The notes under the pieces: model-generated
Databases searched by the model: none
What the model was told of the DNA's origin: nothing
The model's input: the letters and a program-made list of their open reading frames with translations, nothing else
Part shown: piece by piece, positions 10,907-25,570 of the stretch
Numbering within the stretch: position 1 is the stretch's first letter
Layout: each line of letters begins with the position of its first letter
Translations under genes and position numbers: made by a program
Assembly (NCBI GenBank): GCA_964019415.1
Contig: OZ025878.1
Span: 7,095,535 to 7,159,534 of the forward strand
Direction of reading: 5' to 3'
Length of the DNA stretch: 64,000 bases
DNA from: Ianthella basta
Lineage: Eukaryota; Porifera; Demospongiae; Verongiida; Ianthellidae

Positions 10907-12112
10907 CTTGTATGCTAACTTCAAGTAAAGAGGGTATTGTCATTGTTGACATCTTACCATGATGTAAGTAATAGCTTGTTGTATTGTTTAGTAACAATTA
11001 CTACAGATAGGCTTTACTAACTGCTCTGTATCACAACAGTTTTGGAGTGTACGTTTTGTTAATTAATGAATTGGATTGCTTGTATTCCTACACACATCAG
11101 AGCTGTTGCATGGAAGGAACTCATATTGTATGTATTCACCTAGTGTGTAGTCAGTTACATACATAAATACATTGTATATTATACATGTCAGCCAATGTTG
11201 TGTCAGCTGCCAAAATTTGATGCAATAAGATCTTTACCATAGCTAACGACTTCTATTGTAAAGAGAATTATTAATTACTGAGCTTTTTGAATTCATGATT
11301 GTGCACGTAGACTATATACTCACAGCTAGAGGTTGTGTAGGGCCAGCCATGTTGAGGCCTATATGCTGTAGGATCATTTATTTCCTTGCATTCACCATTC
11401 CAGCCAGCCAGCTGCAGACCTTCATAACAGTTTAATTGATAAGCACCTTGATTCCATTATTAATTGGATTACCTATTGTGGCCGGTCGGAATAGTCATAG
11501 GAATCTCTCCTCCATTAAGCTGGTCCAGAGTATATATTTTGGTGAGGCCACAATGCCAGTTCATGCTCCGCTCTCGCCATTGAGCATCCCATGCCAATAG
11601 CCCTTATCCTCAATCGTGTTGGTCACTTCCAGTTGTCAGTTGACTGCAACATAATCAATATCCAAATATCAGACACAGGTGCGTGTGCATACATTATTGC
11701 CCATGCATGTACCTCTGTCTCCTCCCTCTCTCCCCTCCCACACCTTCATTGCCTTCCCACTGATGCACTACTCCGTTGTTGTCCACCACAGGCCCTCCAC
11801 TACATCCTATTCGTACGTGTTTCATATCTGCCATGCTATAGGCTACCACATCTGCATCATGCACTGCTGATATGTATTGAATGGCGTGTGTGTGTGTGTG
11901 TGTGTGTGTACATGTGTGTGTGTGCGTGTGTGTGTCACATAGTCATGCTTCCAATTCATATAGCTATATATTGCAAATGTGCACAGAAGCTAAATGTATA
12001 TGGTTGGAATTTTTATGGTAAAATTATTTTAGCAAATTTTCATAGCTAGATTGTGATTCGCAGAAACATTCTCTATGAACATTGTGTCTTGACCTAATGC
12101 TATATATATAAA
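10907..12112. other. 3' flank of gene 1 with start of Rab relic
   Basis: This is shared with 22135-23732. AATAAG at about 11224 stands where gene 2 has AATAAA. The only coding trace is the P-loop exon relic ending at 11678 (see the Rab relic entry). A GT-rich microsatellite lies at 11884-11934. Confidence 0.5.
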
Positions 12113-13640
12113 AGAGGTGGTGCATGAGCATAGACACAATTAATAGTGACATACGTAACTATACAATGTGTCATACATTGCCAGTAACTATACACATCCA
12201 ATGATTTGTGCCTTTCGCTGGTTGTACTTAGCACAGGGCGGTATACCATTCTCAGAAACAAGCAGTAAACAGCGGATGGTGCAAATGCATAAGAGAGATG
12301 GCAAACACCTGTAGATACTTCTGTCATGTTGCTTTCCAGCTGACATGACAGTATTTGCCCAACAGCTAATTTCCAAATATCACATGACAGCCACTAACCA
12401 TGGAGTACACCCTGTACTTCTGATCGCACTGCATGCATTCCATTCAAAAAGTCATACAGTGGAATTTGTCTAAGATGGTCACTGAGTTAGGCAGCCACCT
12501 CTCTATAACAGTCAGCCTCCCTGGCACCAAAGAGCACTAAAATATTGCAATCTACCCCTCTAGAGCAGCCACCTCTCTATAAATGTCAGTTAGAACTGGC
12601 CCACAGGTGGCTGTCTTAGGCAGGTTTCCCTGTAACACTGTCACATCATTTGGGCAACGTGTATGGGCAGCTGTAGTACAGTGCCCATCAAACAGGGTCC
12701 ACTGTATATAATATGTATTGCCCCTCCATTTGAACAGTGTGTGCCAGAACAGCTGTAGTATATAATTATAATGGCCTCAGCAGCAAATCACATACTTGTA
12801 ATACTAACCACGAACACAAGGGATGGGCTGTTCCTCTGAGCATACACATGCCTTCCGCATCAATGTGGTAGCACTAGCCATTATTGGCATCACTGTACCT
12901 TAGACACTTGTGTCTCTAATTGTACACATATCCAAGTACTTCATCTGTTCTTCTAGATGCCACTGATGTATAGTAGATGTATAGCATGTTCATCTTTCCA
13001 TTTCGAAGTCAATATCTGCACATTTGTGAAATATTCCGTCCTTCCTCTCCTCCACTGGCAATTTGGAGATGCCATTAATGCTTTAATTGTGTGCAACATT
13101 GCAGACTACTCAGCCTATGAGGATGCTGCAATATGGCTAAATGAACTGAGAATACACCCAAACATTGTCATCATGCTAGTTGGGAATCAGTGTGACCTGA
13201 AACACCACCGGGTTTTGTCCACAGAGGAGGCAAAGGAGTATGCTGAGGAGAACTCCGCTATGTTCATGGAAACATCTGCCAAAGATGGTACAAATGTGGA
13301 GGCAGAATTTCTCAATCTTGTGACAATTAAGTAAGCACTGCACACTACGATCACCCCTACACAATTCTGTGGCAGCTGTTATGTCAAGAACCCTTTACTC
13401 ATCACACAAGAGTAGCATAGACAACCATACCCTATCTCACTGCTATGCATGCACACAGTACGATATACAGCCATGCAAAACTACACCTGACTTTGATGCA
13501 CTTTGTACGTAGTGTGTTACCAGACAGATTGACATGCAGGTTCCTGCCTCCAACACTTTTCAATTTATCTTCCTCCCTCTGGCCTCATAGAAATGTTTCC
13601 AGGTGAGGAAATTGTGTGTCAGAAAAACTTGTTGACTTTT
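11600..13640 (+). pseudogene. Relic of Rab11-like GTPase exons behind gene 1
   Basis: Three pieces lie in gene order. First, the end of a P-loop exon closing at 11678: its last about 30 nt match the end of that exon in gene 4, followed by a GT donor. Second, a G4/G5 exon relic at 13058-13330 ([27 protein letters not shown]4 Lys changed to Gln). Third, a decayed last exon near 13590. No start and no intact P-loop are left. The order fits the downstream half of an ancestral kinase-Rab gene left behind after PTP exons took over the 3' end. Unit 2 shows the same arrangement at 23160-24968. Confidence 0.65.
11884..11934. repeat. (GT)n-rich microsatellite
   Basis: An interrupted GT run. The unit 2 counterpart has grown to about 130 bp at 23412-23541. 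Confidence 0.85.
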
Positions 13641-13889
13641 TATTATAATATACAGTTTATGTAGCTGCTAAATTGCTTTACGTTACTGTTTCTACACACT
13701 TGAATACTGTATGCAATGTTCAAACTTGCTAGATATTATGTATGTGACTATGTCTGCAAATATTCTTCATATACCCTTCGTATTAAATTTCATGAACAAA
13801 CTGATGTAATTTATGACGATCTGCTGGTAGATGGTGTATATATAACATAGCGCAGGTTGGAGGTATGCGCGTAACATATATATTTTGTG

Positions 13890-14230
13890 TATGTACACCC
13901 ATGCATGTCGGTATGTGTATGTACACCCATGCATGGCCAGCACACATGGCCAGCACATTTTGCGGATCTCCTTCTCATTTTGGTTGGCACTCCACCTACA
14001 CTGGACACCATGCACAGTGTACCAAAGCCAGCATTTATGGTGCCTATAGTGAACTCGGCATGCGTTAATGTTTGTTGGTTGACCTCAACCTTGCCAGGCC
14101 AGGTCCATAAATAAGCCTTGATTGACATTTATGTTTACAGCATTTGGTGCGAGGTGGATTGCTGGACCAGAATGCACTGACATATAATGTACTGCATGAC
14201 CCTGTGATTTAATGTTCACCAGATCCATGT
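13890..14230 (-). pseudogene. Decayed filamin-type Ig repeat (unit 2 copy)
   Basis: On the - strand, pieces KVEVNQQT, AEFTIGTINAGFGTL and, in another frame, HLAPNAVNI resemble a filamin repeat. Filamin strands typically read AEFTVDTxxAGxGTL and have a VKAYGPGL strand. Frame breaks separate the pieces. It is homologous to 2660-2990 and 43230-43540. A relic, not a gene. Confidence 0.5.
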
Positions 14231-14602
14231 AGAATGGGGCGGGGGAGGGGGGAGGAACACTTTCAAATCAACTCTAATTTCATATGTTGATATTGATCCT
14301 GGAACATAGTGACGTCTACCTCATGCCATTCCAAACTATGACAAGCAACCAGTTCACCCAATCAATACTAGCTATGTAGCTGGCTGTAGATGTGCTAGTC
14401 TCATGTGACCAGACCCTTAATCTTCCTGCCATGCAGTTGTGCATATAATCCATCCAATGGTATGCTTGCACAGTACCACGTGAGACTAGACGTGCACTGC
14501 ATTGACTTCATCTTTAATCACCAGTGCCACAATTGCAAGCTGCAGGCATAATGCTGACCCAACACTGGTAGATATTTGTCACTGTATGATAGCTATATAA
14601 CT

Positions 14603-14712
14603 AGTCTGGCTCGCAAGACCGTCCCAGTTACGCCCAGGGCACTTAAATGGGAAGGGACATCCCTTCCCATCTGCACATCCGGCGCTTAATGGGACGGTCT
14701 AGCTAGCCAGAC
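14603..14712. mobile_element. Palindromic MITE, AGTCTGGCT ends (unit 2 copy)
   Basis: The counterpart of 3350-3460 at the same position, with AGTCTGGCTCGCAAGACC and a complementary right end. Confidence 0.65.
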
Positions 14713-15160
14713 TACTATATAACTAACTCTGTTATGGAATGCATGAGCATAGATGCCCAACTGGGTAGCGTGCATCTACATATACATTTACTTATATAGC
14801 TATGCATGAGGTAAGCTAACAGCTCACTAGTGTATAGTGAGCTACCTAGCTGACTACATGGCTGCATAAGATATAATAATGCAGTGATATCTCTGTCATC
14901 ATGAGTGGCTAGCCAATGCATAGTAATGTAGTTTGGAGACTATACTGTTACTGCTGTGCATGATATAGTCTATTCATATCTTAATACTGCTACAATAGAT
15001 CACTAAAGCTACCATAGACACACGGGTACTTTAAATTATCCAATGGAGTCTCCAGCCCACTTCCCTCCACCATAAGTATAGGCATTGACTGTGTCTGTTG
15101 TCTTTGGTCTATGCATAGACACACACTGGCCCCGGCTAGACTACTGGTAACTGGCCCCTA
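14713..15160. other. Upstream region of gene 2
   Basis: No gene is seen. About 250 bp of this (from about 14850) is missing in unit 1, where the palindrome 3604-3703 stands instead. It may be the ancestral 5' flank of the kinase gene. Confidence 0.45.
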
Positions 15161-15178
15161 GATTGGAATCCGGAAGTG
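15161..15178 (+). promoter_or_regulatory. Inverted CCAAT box plus ETS-type site before gene 2
   Basis: GATTGG at 15161-15166 and CCGGAAGTG at 15170-15178, identical in sequence and spacing to gene 1 and just upstream of the ATG at 15187. Inferred core promoter. Confidence 0.45.
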
Positions 15179-15186
15179 TGCTTCAA

Positions 15187-18100
15187 ATGGCGGAGAAACC
15201 TGAACAGTTATCGAAGTTCTCCGGTTTGCTCATCTCGAACGTGAAGTTCACTGACACCGAACTCGGTAGAGGGGCCGATGCGACTGTGTACGCCGTGGAG
15301 TGGAATGGCACTACGTGTGCCGCCAAGCGTCTACACGAACAACTACTGGGAGACCATTCCGCCGGAGGAGCGGACAGGCTCCTAGACAATTTTGAGCGGG
15401 AGTGCTTGACATGGTCGAAGCTACGCCACCCCGCTGTGGTTCAGTTCCTCGGTGTGTATTTTGAGCCTCGATCTCGCCTGCCGGTGCTTGTCATGGAGAA
15501 AATGAACACAAGTCTTCGGAGATACTTGGAGGATCACAGCAAGAAGCAATTCCCCTTCCATTTCAAGGTAGTCGTACTTCGTCAAGTTACCCAAGCTCTT
15601 GCCTACCTCCACGCTCAGAAGCCTTCTCTTGTTCATCACGACTTGAGTCCAAACAATGTCTTGCTGAACAAGGACTCTTTCGTGACCAAAGTGACCGACT
15701 TTGGGATGAGCCGAGCTGTCAACCCATTCATTCTCACTAGGAAATCCTCCGTCAAAGGTACATTGGCATTCATGGCTCCAGAGGCTTTGCAAGATCCTCC
15801 ACGTTACAATGAGACGTTGGACATCTTCTCCTTTGGCAACATCATCCTCTCCACTCTCACCCATGAGTGGCCCAACCCACTCCCTCCCACATATCTCAAG
15901 GGAAGCAAGCTTGTTCCCCGTAGTGAGCTCCAGCGACGTGAGCGATATTGTGAAATGTTCACTGGAGGAGAGAAGAAATTGTTTTCACCCATTGTCCGAC
16001 GGTGTTTAGAGAATGCACCAGACAAGCGTCCTTCCAGTGCAGTGCTAGTGGCAGAGCTACAGCGCATTGAGGCATCTACTCCAAAAGGCTGTTCTGAGAC
16101 ATCTGCTCCACAAAGTACTTCTGCTCCTGCTAGAAAACCTTTGGCAGAAGAAGGCAAAGTGCAGCAGAAGCCCAAGGGAACAGGTCTGGTGGAGTGGTTT
16201 AGAGGTGTGACCACCAGAAAGCCAGAAGAACCAAAAGCTAGTTCAGAAGGTAATTGTTTAGGTTATTGGTGAGGTGTGACCATTGATCCAGTACCAGTAG
16301 GGTTATTGTTTAACTGGATTACTTCGGCTAAAGCATTTTCTCTAGTACAACTCACAAGGAAGCAAAGGTGAAATAGCCACACAACTGGGAATCGAATCCA
16401 GAACTTAGACTCTATCGTGGATCCCTTAACTGTATTGATTTGCATGTACACACCAGAAACAACAAGCTACTAAATAATCTGACAGTCTAGCCGTAGAAGG
16501 CCAGATTATCCTAATCCTGACCCCGATTGTGCAATCAGGGGCCAGAGTAGGGGCTAGCAGGTCAGACTATAGCTGCGAAGTGGAGCTGCGTATACTCATA
16601 TAAAATGACAGCAGTTTTGCTCGTCCATCTATAATACATGTACCATGTTATTGCATTACACACATGCATTGCATTGCTCATGTTAGGAGGTGCTTAAATG
16701 CAGTGACCCATTATATAACATGAATGTTGAATAGAATTGTTGGCCAGTATACTAAAGTAGTGATTGGTGGTCTTCTCATCTTTCGGTCCAGCCAGGGACA
16801 CTCAGACAGCATCAACGGAACCCCAGATTACAGGAGAGTTTGTAAACGTGAATGTGTTTGGATGCAAAGGTGATGTACAACCATTGGCTACCATTCCTGT
16901 GTATGCATATGCATGGAATTGTGCTTGAATTTTAGCCTAGCAAAATTTTCCACATTTCCTTTTGGGACATGACAGGTCATGTGCCTAAGACCCGCTAGGG
17001 GGGCCACCACAAGGCAATAGCTAAGGGAAAAGTAAATCAACAGATGACAAAAATAGGCAACTAATAGAACTTGATCAGGTGACAAAAGTAACTGATTAAT
17101 TACTTGAGAAAAATTATTATTACAAAGCAATTAAGTGGCTTGTTCATCCCTAGCCTGTTCCTGTACCACATTCCAAACACAACCAGGGAGCAATTGTGCT
17201 CCTACTGAGCAACCTTTAGTAGAAGAAGGCGAAGTGTGGTGTACACCCTGGTAACAGGTTGGGTGGAGTGGGTTAGAAATCTGACCACTAGATAGGGAGG
17301 CTCACAGACAGATGAGCCAATTAAAAGCTAGTTCAGAAGGTAACTTGTTGCCAAGCTGAAAGGCGAGGCAAGTAATCGTGATGCGTTGTCGTCCCCTGTT
17401 TGTATATATGTATGTATATATGTATATCCGTCCCAGTCAACTCGAGACACCTAGATTGTGCAATAGCCAGTGTTCTCCGCAGGCGCTTATGACAACAAAA
17501 CGCTCTACCTGGCCAATCTGCTCAAAACTCCACTTCATCGCTGCACGCTGCGTTCAGATTGCTCTTAACGTCGCTCATTGCTCCAGCAAGGGCTACAATC
17601 CTGTTGGCGATTCCGCTATATTGGCTGACGTCATTTGCCCCGTGTGGCCTCGGGTGCAGCACTAAACGCGCACTGTGGTTAGCTAAGCAGGGACTGGCTT
17701 CCCTGCGCAGCTCCAAATATGTAGGTGCCGATGGGTCTGCTGCCATCCAGTGCTTCGTCTGGCTTGCTATCCTTTCTTTCTGACAGCCAGTGAAAGCAGA
17801 TTACAGTTCTGTTGCCCAAAATGTACTTGCCCTGGCCGAGTTACGCACTTTACTGAAATAGCCAGCTATATACATTCAAGCGAGGCTGGTTGCATTTTAA
17901 TGTATGCCCTAGTTAAAGGATGCTGGTGAGGTGTGACAGTATCTAGTAGCAGTAAGGGTACTATTTAACTAGATTGCCTTATCTGTAAACTTGCATGAAC
18001 CTACCAGAAATACATACAAACTACAATTAGTAAGTGGAGCTACATAAACTGAGGGCAATTTTGTACTCTTCCATCAGTAATGCATTTTCCATCTGATGAC

Positions 18101-21100
18101 TGTTAACTCGCCATTTAATTGATTTTAGCAAATTTTACACACAGTAATTTATGAAGGATGTTAAATGACACAAGATGACATGCATAACATGACTGACATG
18201 TCATGATTATAGTCACTTGATGGTCGTACATATTGCACTACCTTCCCAACACACAGTGGTGCTATCTGCTCCAATCCACATTAAAGACTTCCCAGAACAT
18301 GTGAAAAATCTCCACTCAAATGATGACTGCCTATTCTCTAAGGAGTACAAGGTTTGACCAGGGGGCGGGGTTGGGGAAGGATCAGGAGTGGAGAGCGACA
18401 GGTGCATGCATGTACTGCATATGCTGTTGAGAAATGCAGGGAGTGGTGGTGGTGTGTGCTCCATTCAATTGCCTCCATTCTCACTAGAATGTGGAACCGG
18501 ACCACAGTTCTACATTTGAGGCTTTCAGTAACCCAATCAATGCAAAGAAGAACCGATATAGCCACATCAAATGCTGTGAGTATACCTATACCTCACAGAG
18601 TATGCGAGCATAGGAATACATATATACATAAATATCTATGTACTCTTCCCCTTCTGGCCCCACTCTTCAGATGATCACTCACGAGTGAGGCTGACCCCAA
18701 CTGAAGGAGCCCCAGGAAACTACATCAATGCAAATTTCCTTGATGTAAGGATCACATGGGTCTGTTTCCTCTTCACCTGCAACTCACCCGTTCCTCCCTC
18801 TTCTCCATCCCCACCAGGGCTACAAACAGCCCAATGCCTTCATCGCTACTCAGGGCCCTGTCCCTGACAGCATTGAGGACTTCTGGCAAATGGTGTGGGA
18901 ACAAGATGCCCCCACGATTGTCATGTTGACCAACCTTGAGGACAGGGGACAAAGCAAGTGCCACCGCTACTGGCCTACCTACAGGATCTCAACCTATGGC
19001 AACATCACGATCTCTACACAAGAGAAGCTGGAGCTCTCTGACTACACCATCCGAACTTTCTCCATCATCATGGTACGTGTGTAGCATAAACAAAATGTAA
19101 GTGGGTTTGTGCTGACACTGCAGCCTTCTTTTGCGGCATAGAACTTCTACTACATAGAGCTGTTTGTTTCTACCTGGCATGTCATTGTTCACATTAATTT
19201 TGTTTCTCTGCATCTTTCTCCCCATTCTCCCAATCCTCGCGATCCGTCCCCTCCTCCTGACCTGGTAGAGAGGCTGCCGTGAGGAGCGCATTGTGACCCA
19301 GTTCCATTTCATGACCTGGCCAGACTTTGGTGTTCCCTCTCATCCCACACCCCTCCTCCTTTTCATCCGTCGGGTCAAGGCCACCCACCCCTCTGGTGGC
19401 GGACCCATTGTAGTACACTGCAGGTATGTTGGTTCTAGCCTGCTTGTCTCTGAGCTTGACCCACACAAAGAAATTGTGAACGTATGTGCATCAAATGATG
19501 GGTTCAACTCACAGTTTGATCCATGTGAAATTAGATTATTTGTTGTTTGCATGACTAATATATCAGTGGTCACATGACCACTGTGTGATGGTCACATGAT
19601 CACCATGTGACTATGATTTTCTACCTGCAGTGATGGTGTGGGCCAAACTGGTACCTTCATCACGCTGCACACCCAGATGTCTCGGATTATTGATGAGCAG
19701 TTAATAGACGTGTTTAGTTTTGTGCGCAGCATGCGTTTACGTCGTCTCCTCATGGTACAGACTGAAGCCCAGTACATCTTCATACACGATGCCCTTCTGG
19801 AGGTCCTGGAGTGCGGGATAACGGAGGTGGCAGTACGAGAGCTGCCCAGCCAGTATAAGTTGCTACAGACTGTGGATGAGAAGACAGGAAAAACCCTCCT
19901 GGAGCTTGAGCTGCAGGTGGGGAGGAGAGGGAGGGTCTAGCAAGCACTCATACAGTACATATTGTTTATGATACATCAGACAATAGTCAATAGATGCTGT
20001 GCCTGACAAGTGTTTTTTTCCATTGTTGCCTCTCTCTCCAGCGATTGAGTGAAACCCTCCATGTCAAAAAGCCGCACACAGAGGCAGACAAGCCTCTCAA
20101 CAAAGGGAAGAACCGCTATAGTGACATCCTGCCCTGTACGTGATACACTGTGACTCACACACCATTCACCAATGCACACAATGACACACACTGACAGAGA
20201 GACATGCAGACGTATGCATACAATTCATAGATGTTGGATTCTTAGAATGCAGTGCTTGGCTGACCATATGGCCATAGACCAAGCCACCACATCATGACAT
20301 AGCTCTTGTGCCTCTCATCACTTGCAGTTGATGAGAATCGCTGTCGCATGACTAGTATGAATGGAGTTCCAAATTCAGACTACATCAACGCCAGCTTCAT
20401 TGATGTGAGCTGTGGTGCTGCACACAGCATCTTATACTGTACCCTTTGTGCTCCACTGCCCGAACACACTCTCCTGCCTCTCCCTTCCAATCCACTCTCC
20501 CAACACTTACATCTCCTCCCCTCCTTCCCTTCTTAGCAACCTTCACCGGGACCTTAATCCCTCACTCTCCCACTGTTCATCACTCCAGGGCTACTTGAAG
20601 AAGCGTGCCTTCATTGCTACACAAGGCCCCCTCCCTGACACAGTCGCCGACTTCTGGCGGATGGTTTGGGAGTACAAGTGTGCCAGCATTGTGATGCTGA
20701 CCAAGGAGAAGGAGGGCTCTCGTGTGCAGTGCAACCACTACTGGCCCGATTGGATGGAAATGTACGGTCTGATACAAGTGTTCCTCATCTCAGAGAATAC
20801 TTATTGGGGGCACATCCAGCGAGAGTTCAAGCTAATTAACACTAAGGTAGGTTAGTGCATGGGTGGGACAGCTGTGGTGGTGGGCGTGTCTGTTTCATGT
20901 ACTCATATATACACATAATTAAATACAATAGAGTTGAGTTTAGGATGAAAACAGGTGGAATCACTTTAATTGTTGTCTGATTAAGACTGGTATGTGTATT
21001 AATGCAAAGAGATTCAATAACCACTGTTTATCTACTTGTGACTGTGTGTACTGGCATGTCATGCGATGTGTGTAGAAAAGTGTTTGTCACGTTCTATGTA

Positions 21101-22134
21101 TCTACTGTGTGTATGGCAAGTCCTGGTAACTGGTTGTCATGTACTGTTTGTGTGATGTCATGTGATGTCATGTGATGTCATGTTTTGTGATGGTGTGCAG
21201 GACAAGTCATCTCTCCCAGTAAGGCAGTTCCAATTCACTGGCTGGCCAGAGGAGAGCGGGAAGACTCCTGAAAGTGGGGCAGAGCTCATTGACCTGATTG
21301 GTCGGGTGCAGAGGTGGCAGCGAACATCAGGCGACAGACCAGTGGTGGTGCACTGCAGGTGAGACACTTGGATACTGCTAGGATACTAGAAGGATACTGC
21401 CTGCTTATCAGATGATACATATCACCACAAATGATTCCACCACTTATTGGCTGGATATTCCAGTATACTAGATGGATACTATGTAATGCTATGTACAGTA
21501 AAGGATTCTGTTCAGCTGCTGCACTAAAGGAACGTTTGTGGCCTGCACATTCATTCTTCCATTGGCTGTGCCTACGGATGTTTTTATGTAATGAATGTCA
21601 TTACATGATAGCTATATGTGAATTGATGTCATCCACACTTTATATGATGAAGTGTGACTGAAGTCCATAATGACATTCATATGTGCCCCTTCCCCTATTC
21701 AGTGGTGGAAGTGGTTATACAGGTACTTACATTGCTATTGCCAACCTGCTGGACCGGCTGAAGATGGAGGGAGTGGTAGATGTGTTCCAGACTGTGAGGG
21801 CATTGCGCTTGCAGCGACCTTGTATGGTCCAGACCCTGGTGAGTGAAGGTTGTGGAAATGTACAGTAACTCCCGTGACATTGATGAAATTGAAGCGTTTC
21901 CTTCCTTCTTCGCGCCCTCTCCCATCTCTTTTACCTGCTCACATACCCTTACACCCTGTACCTCCCCACATCCCGTCACGCCCCTCCCTCCCCTCCCCTC
22001 TCCTTCCCCACATCCCATCACACCCCACACACCCTCTACCTCCCCACATCCCATCACACCCCTCCCCCCCTCCTCCCACACAGGAGCAGTACCGCTACTG
22101 TTACACCACTGTGTTGGAATACTTAGAGTCTTGA
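15187..22134 (+). CDS. Gene 2: protein kinase fused to two PTP domains lacking catalytic Arg
   Basis: Exons: 15187-16249, 16792-16869, 18257-18351, 18488-18575, 18671-18744, 18818-19072, 19269-19423, 19631-19916, 20042-20135, 20328-20404, 20589-20846, 21201-21358, 21703-21838, 22084-22134. They total 2868 nt (955 aa); every PTP exon has the same length as in gene 1. The kinase half is intact: GRGADATV, Lys47, [15 protein letters not shown]1 keeps WPD, but its signature reads [10 protein letters not shown], so the arginine six residues after the nucleophile Cys602 is Gln608. D2 reads [10 protein letters not shown], with Tyr899 in place of Arg. Both PTP domains should therefore be unable to bind phosphate normally, while the folds and the cysteines persist. 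A pseudophosphatase role, substrate trapping or early decay are all possible. The reading frame is fully open, which argues against simple decay. Confidence 0.85.
17196..17339 (+). pseudogene. Scar of a second kinase-tail exon inside gene 2
   Basis: The counterpart of 5740-5879: pieces QPLVEEGEV and WVEW, ending in the SSEG nucleotides and a donor. An in-frame stop makes it non-coding. It lies between the linker exon and the first PTP exon. Confidence 0.75.
17348..17912. mobile_element. Unclassified 565-bp repeat, copy 1
   Basis: From TTGCCAAGCTGAAAGGCGAGGC to ATGCCCTAG this is about 90 percent like 41705-42330 by eye. It is absent from gene 1 at the equivalent place, so it moved in after the unit duplication. 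Inside is a splice-acceptor-like CAG followed by a stretch that is open in the other copy. No inverted ends or transposase are recognised. Confidence 0.7.
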
Positions 22135-22449
22135 CTTGTATGCCAACTTCAAGTAAAGAGGGTATTGTCATTGTTGACATCTTACCATGATGTAAGTAAT
22201 AGCTTGTTGTGTTGTTTAGTAACAATTACTACAGATAGGCTTTACTAACTGCTCTGTATCACAATAGTTTTGGAGTGTAAGTTTGTTAATTTATGAATTG
22301 GTTTGCTTGTACTCCTACACACATCAGAGCTGTTGCACGGAAGGCACTCATGTTGTATGTACTCACCTAGTGTGTTTTCAGTCACATACGTAAATACATG
22401 CATATTATACGTGTCAGCCAACGTTGTGTCAGCTGCCAAAATTTGATGC

Positions 22450-22455
22450 AATAAA
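22450..22455 (+). terminator. Candidate polyadenylation signal of gene 2
   Basis: AATAAA lies 316 nt after the stop codon. Gene 1 has AATAAG at the same place. This is one motif only; no cleavage evidence is available. Confidence 0.3.
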
Positions 22456-22592
22456 ATCTTAACTATAGCTAGTGACTTCAATTGTAAAGAGAATTACTGA
22501 GCTCGTTGAGTTCATGATTGTGATCATGCACATACACTACGTATATACTCACAGAGGCTGTATATATAGGGCCAGCCATGTTAACTGAGGCC

Positions 22593-22923
22593 TACCGTAC
22601 AGCGGGAAAATTTCGCGGAAGAAAATTTCGCGATTTTGTTCAAAACCCAACATTTCGCGGTTTTAATTTCGCGATTTCCAACCTCCAAAACATCTCTTTG
22701 GCAGGCAAACTACTAAGCTGAAGGGAATGTTCGAGCACAGAACCGTAAGATTGCACTTAAATGGCTAAACCCACTTCTGCTACGCGGCGGCCATCTTATT
22801 ATGACGTTTGCATATTATTATACCGATGGGTGGAGAAAATTCGCGAAGGAAAATTTCGCGAATTTGGTGAAATCGCGAAAACCGCGAACATTAAACCTCG
22901 CGAAATTTTCCCGCTATACGGTA
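22593..22923. mobile_element. MITE with TACCGTA...GCGGGAAAATTTCGCG ends
   Basis: The terminal inverted repeats are about 28 bp (TACCGTACAGCGGGAAAA at the left; TACCGTATAGCGGGAAAA at the right when reversed). It is missing from unit 1 at the matching place (about 11355). Internal copies of AATTTCGCG recur. No coding capacity. Confidence 0.8.
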
Positions 22924-23159
22924 TATACTGTAGGATCAGCTATTTCTATGCACCATTCCAGCCAGCAAGCCCCTCATTACTATTTAATTGATAATTAAAC
23001 ACTTTGCTTCTATTATTGGATTATCTATTGTGGCTGGTGGGACTGGTTTATGGACCTCTCCTCCATTAAATTGGTCCAGTGCGTCTTGGTAAGGCCACAA
23101 TTCCAATTCATGCTCTGCTCTCGCCATTGAGCATCCCATGCCAATAGCTAGCCCTTATC

Positions 23160-24968
<1,809 letters not shown>

Positions 24969-25299
24969 GTAAGCACTGCACACATCAATCACCTCTACAC
25001 AATGTTGTGCAGCTCAAGTCAACAAAACCTTTACACATTATACTGAATACACAAGGGCAGCAGAGTGAATCATATCCTGTTTAATTCACTGCTATATGCA
25101 CACGGTACGAGACAGCCAAGCTACAACAGATTTTGATGCACTTTGTATGTAGTGTTACCAGGCATACTGGCATGCAGGTTCCTGCCTCCATGCAACACTT
25201 TTCATTTTGTTTCCCTCCGCGCTCCCCTAATGCTTTCCTTATTTGGCAAGAAACCAATTAACATTCGCCCACACTCCCTTTGCTCGGCAAATAAATCAC

Positions 25300-25416
25300 T
25301 TATAACACCTCCTTTTCGGGATGTCGCTGATTTATAAGCACGAGGCCCGAGGGCGCGAAGCACCCGAGGGGCTCGTGCTTATAAATCAGCGACATCCCGA
25401 AAAGGAGGTGTTATAA
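25300..25416. mobile_element. Snapback palindrome, TTATAAC ends
   Basis: Near-perfect arms of about 45 bp (TTATAACACCTCCTTTTCGG and its complement) around a GC-rich loop with GGGCGCGAAGC. It has the same design as 58983-59121 and 61988-62084: a TATA-rich tip, a unique stem and a CG-rich turn. Confidence 0.8.
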
Positions 25417-25531
25417 CTAATACATACATACATACATACATATATATATGAAGTGAGGACTTCTCAGCTGGCTCAGGCATCAGAAAGGGTTGGTTCTCCA
25501 ATACCAGCTTCACAACAGGGTTGAAAACCTT

Positions 25532-25570
25532 GCCGACGTTTCGACCAGATGCTCTGGTCTTCTTCAGGGC
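25532..25570 (-). ncRNA. Degenerate hammerhead-ribozyme-like motif
   Basis: On the - strand: GCC stem I, CTGAAGA (consensus CTGATGA, one change), stem-loop AGACCAGA/TCTGGTC, GAAAC, GTC, GGC stem I. The short GAAAC-GTC helix III is the pattern known from hammerheads of Penelope-like elements and retrozymes. The core change probably abolishes activity. Confidence 0.45.

Larger units (their letters stand above)
1..12112. repeat. Tandem segmental duplication, unit 1
   Basis: This stretch aligns along most of its length with 12113-23732. The opening bases of the window match 12113 and 23733. Both copies share, in order, a Rab exon relic, a filamin-like relic, the kinase exon, a linker exon, a kinase-tail scar and twelve PTP exons. 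Differences include a transposon at 242-1195, a palindrome at 3604-3703 and the insert at 10311-10448 in this copy, against inserts at 17348-17912 and 22593-22923 in unit 2. The true unit edge is unknown because the window begins inside the array. Confidence 0.85.
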
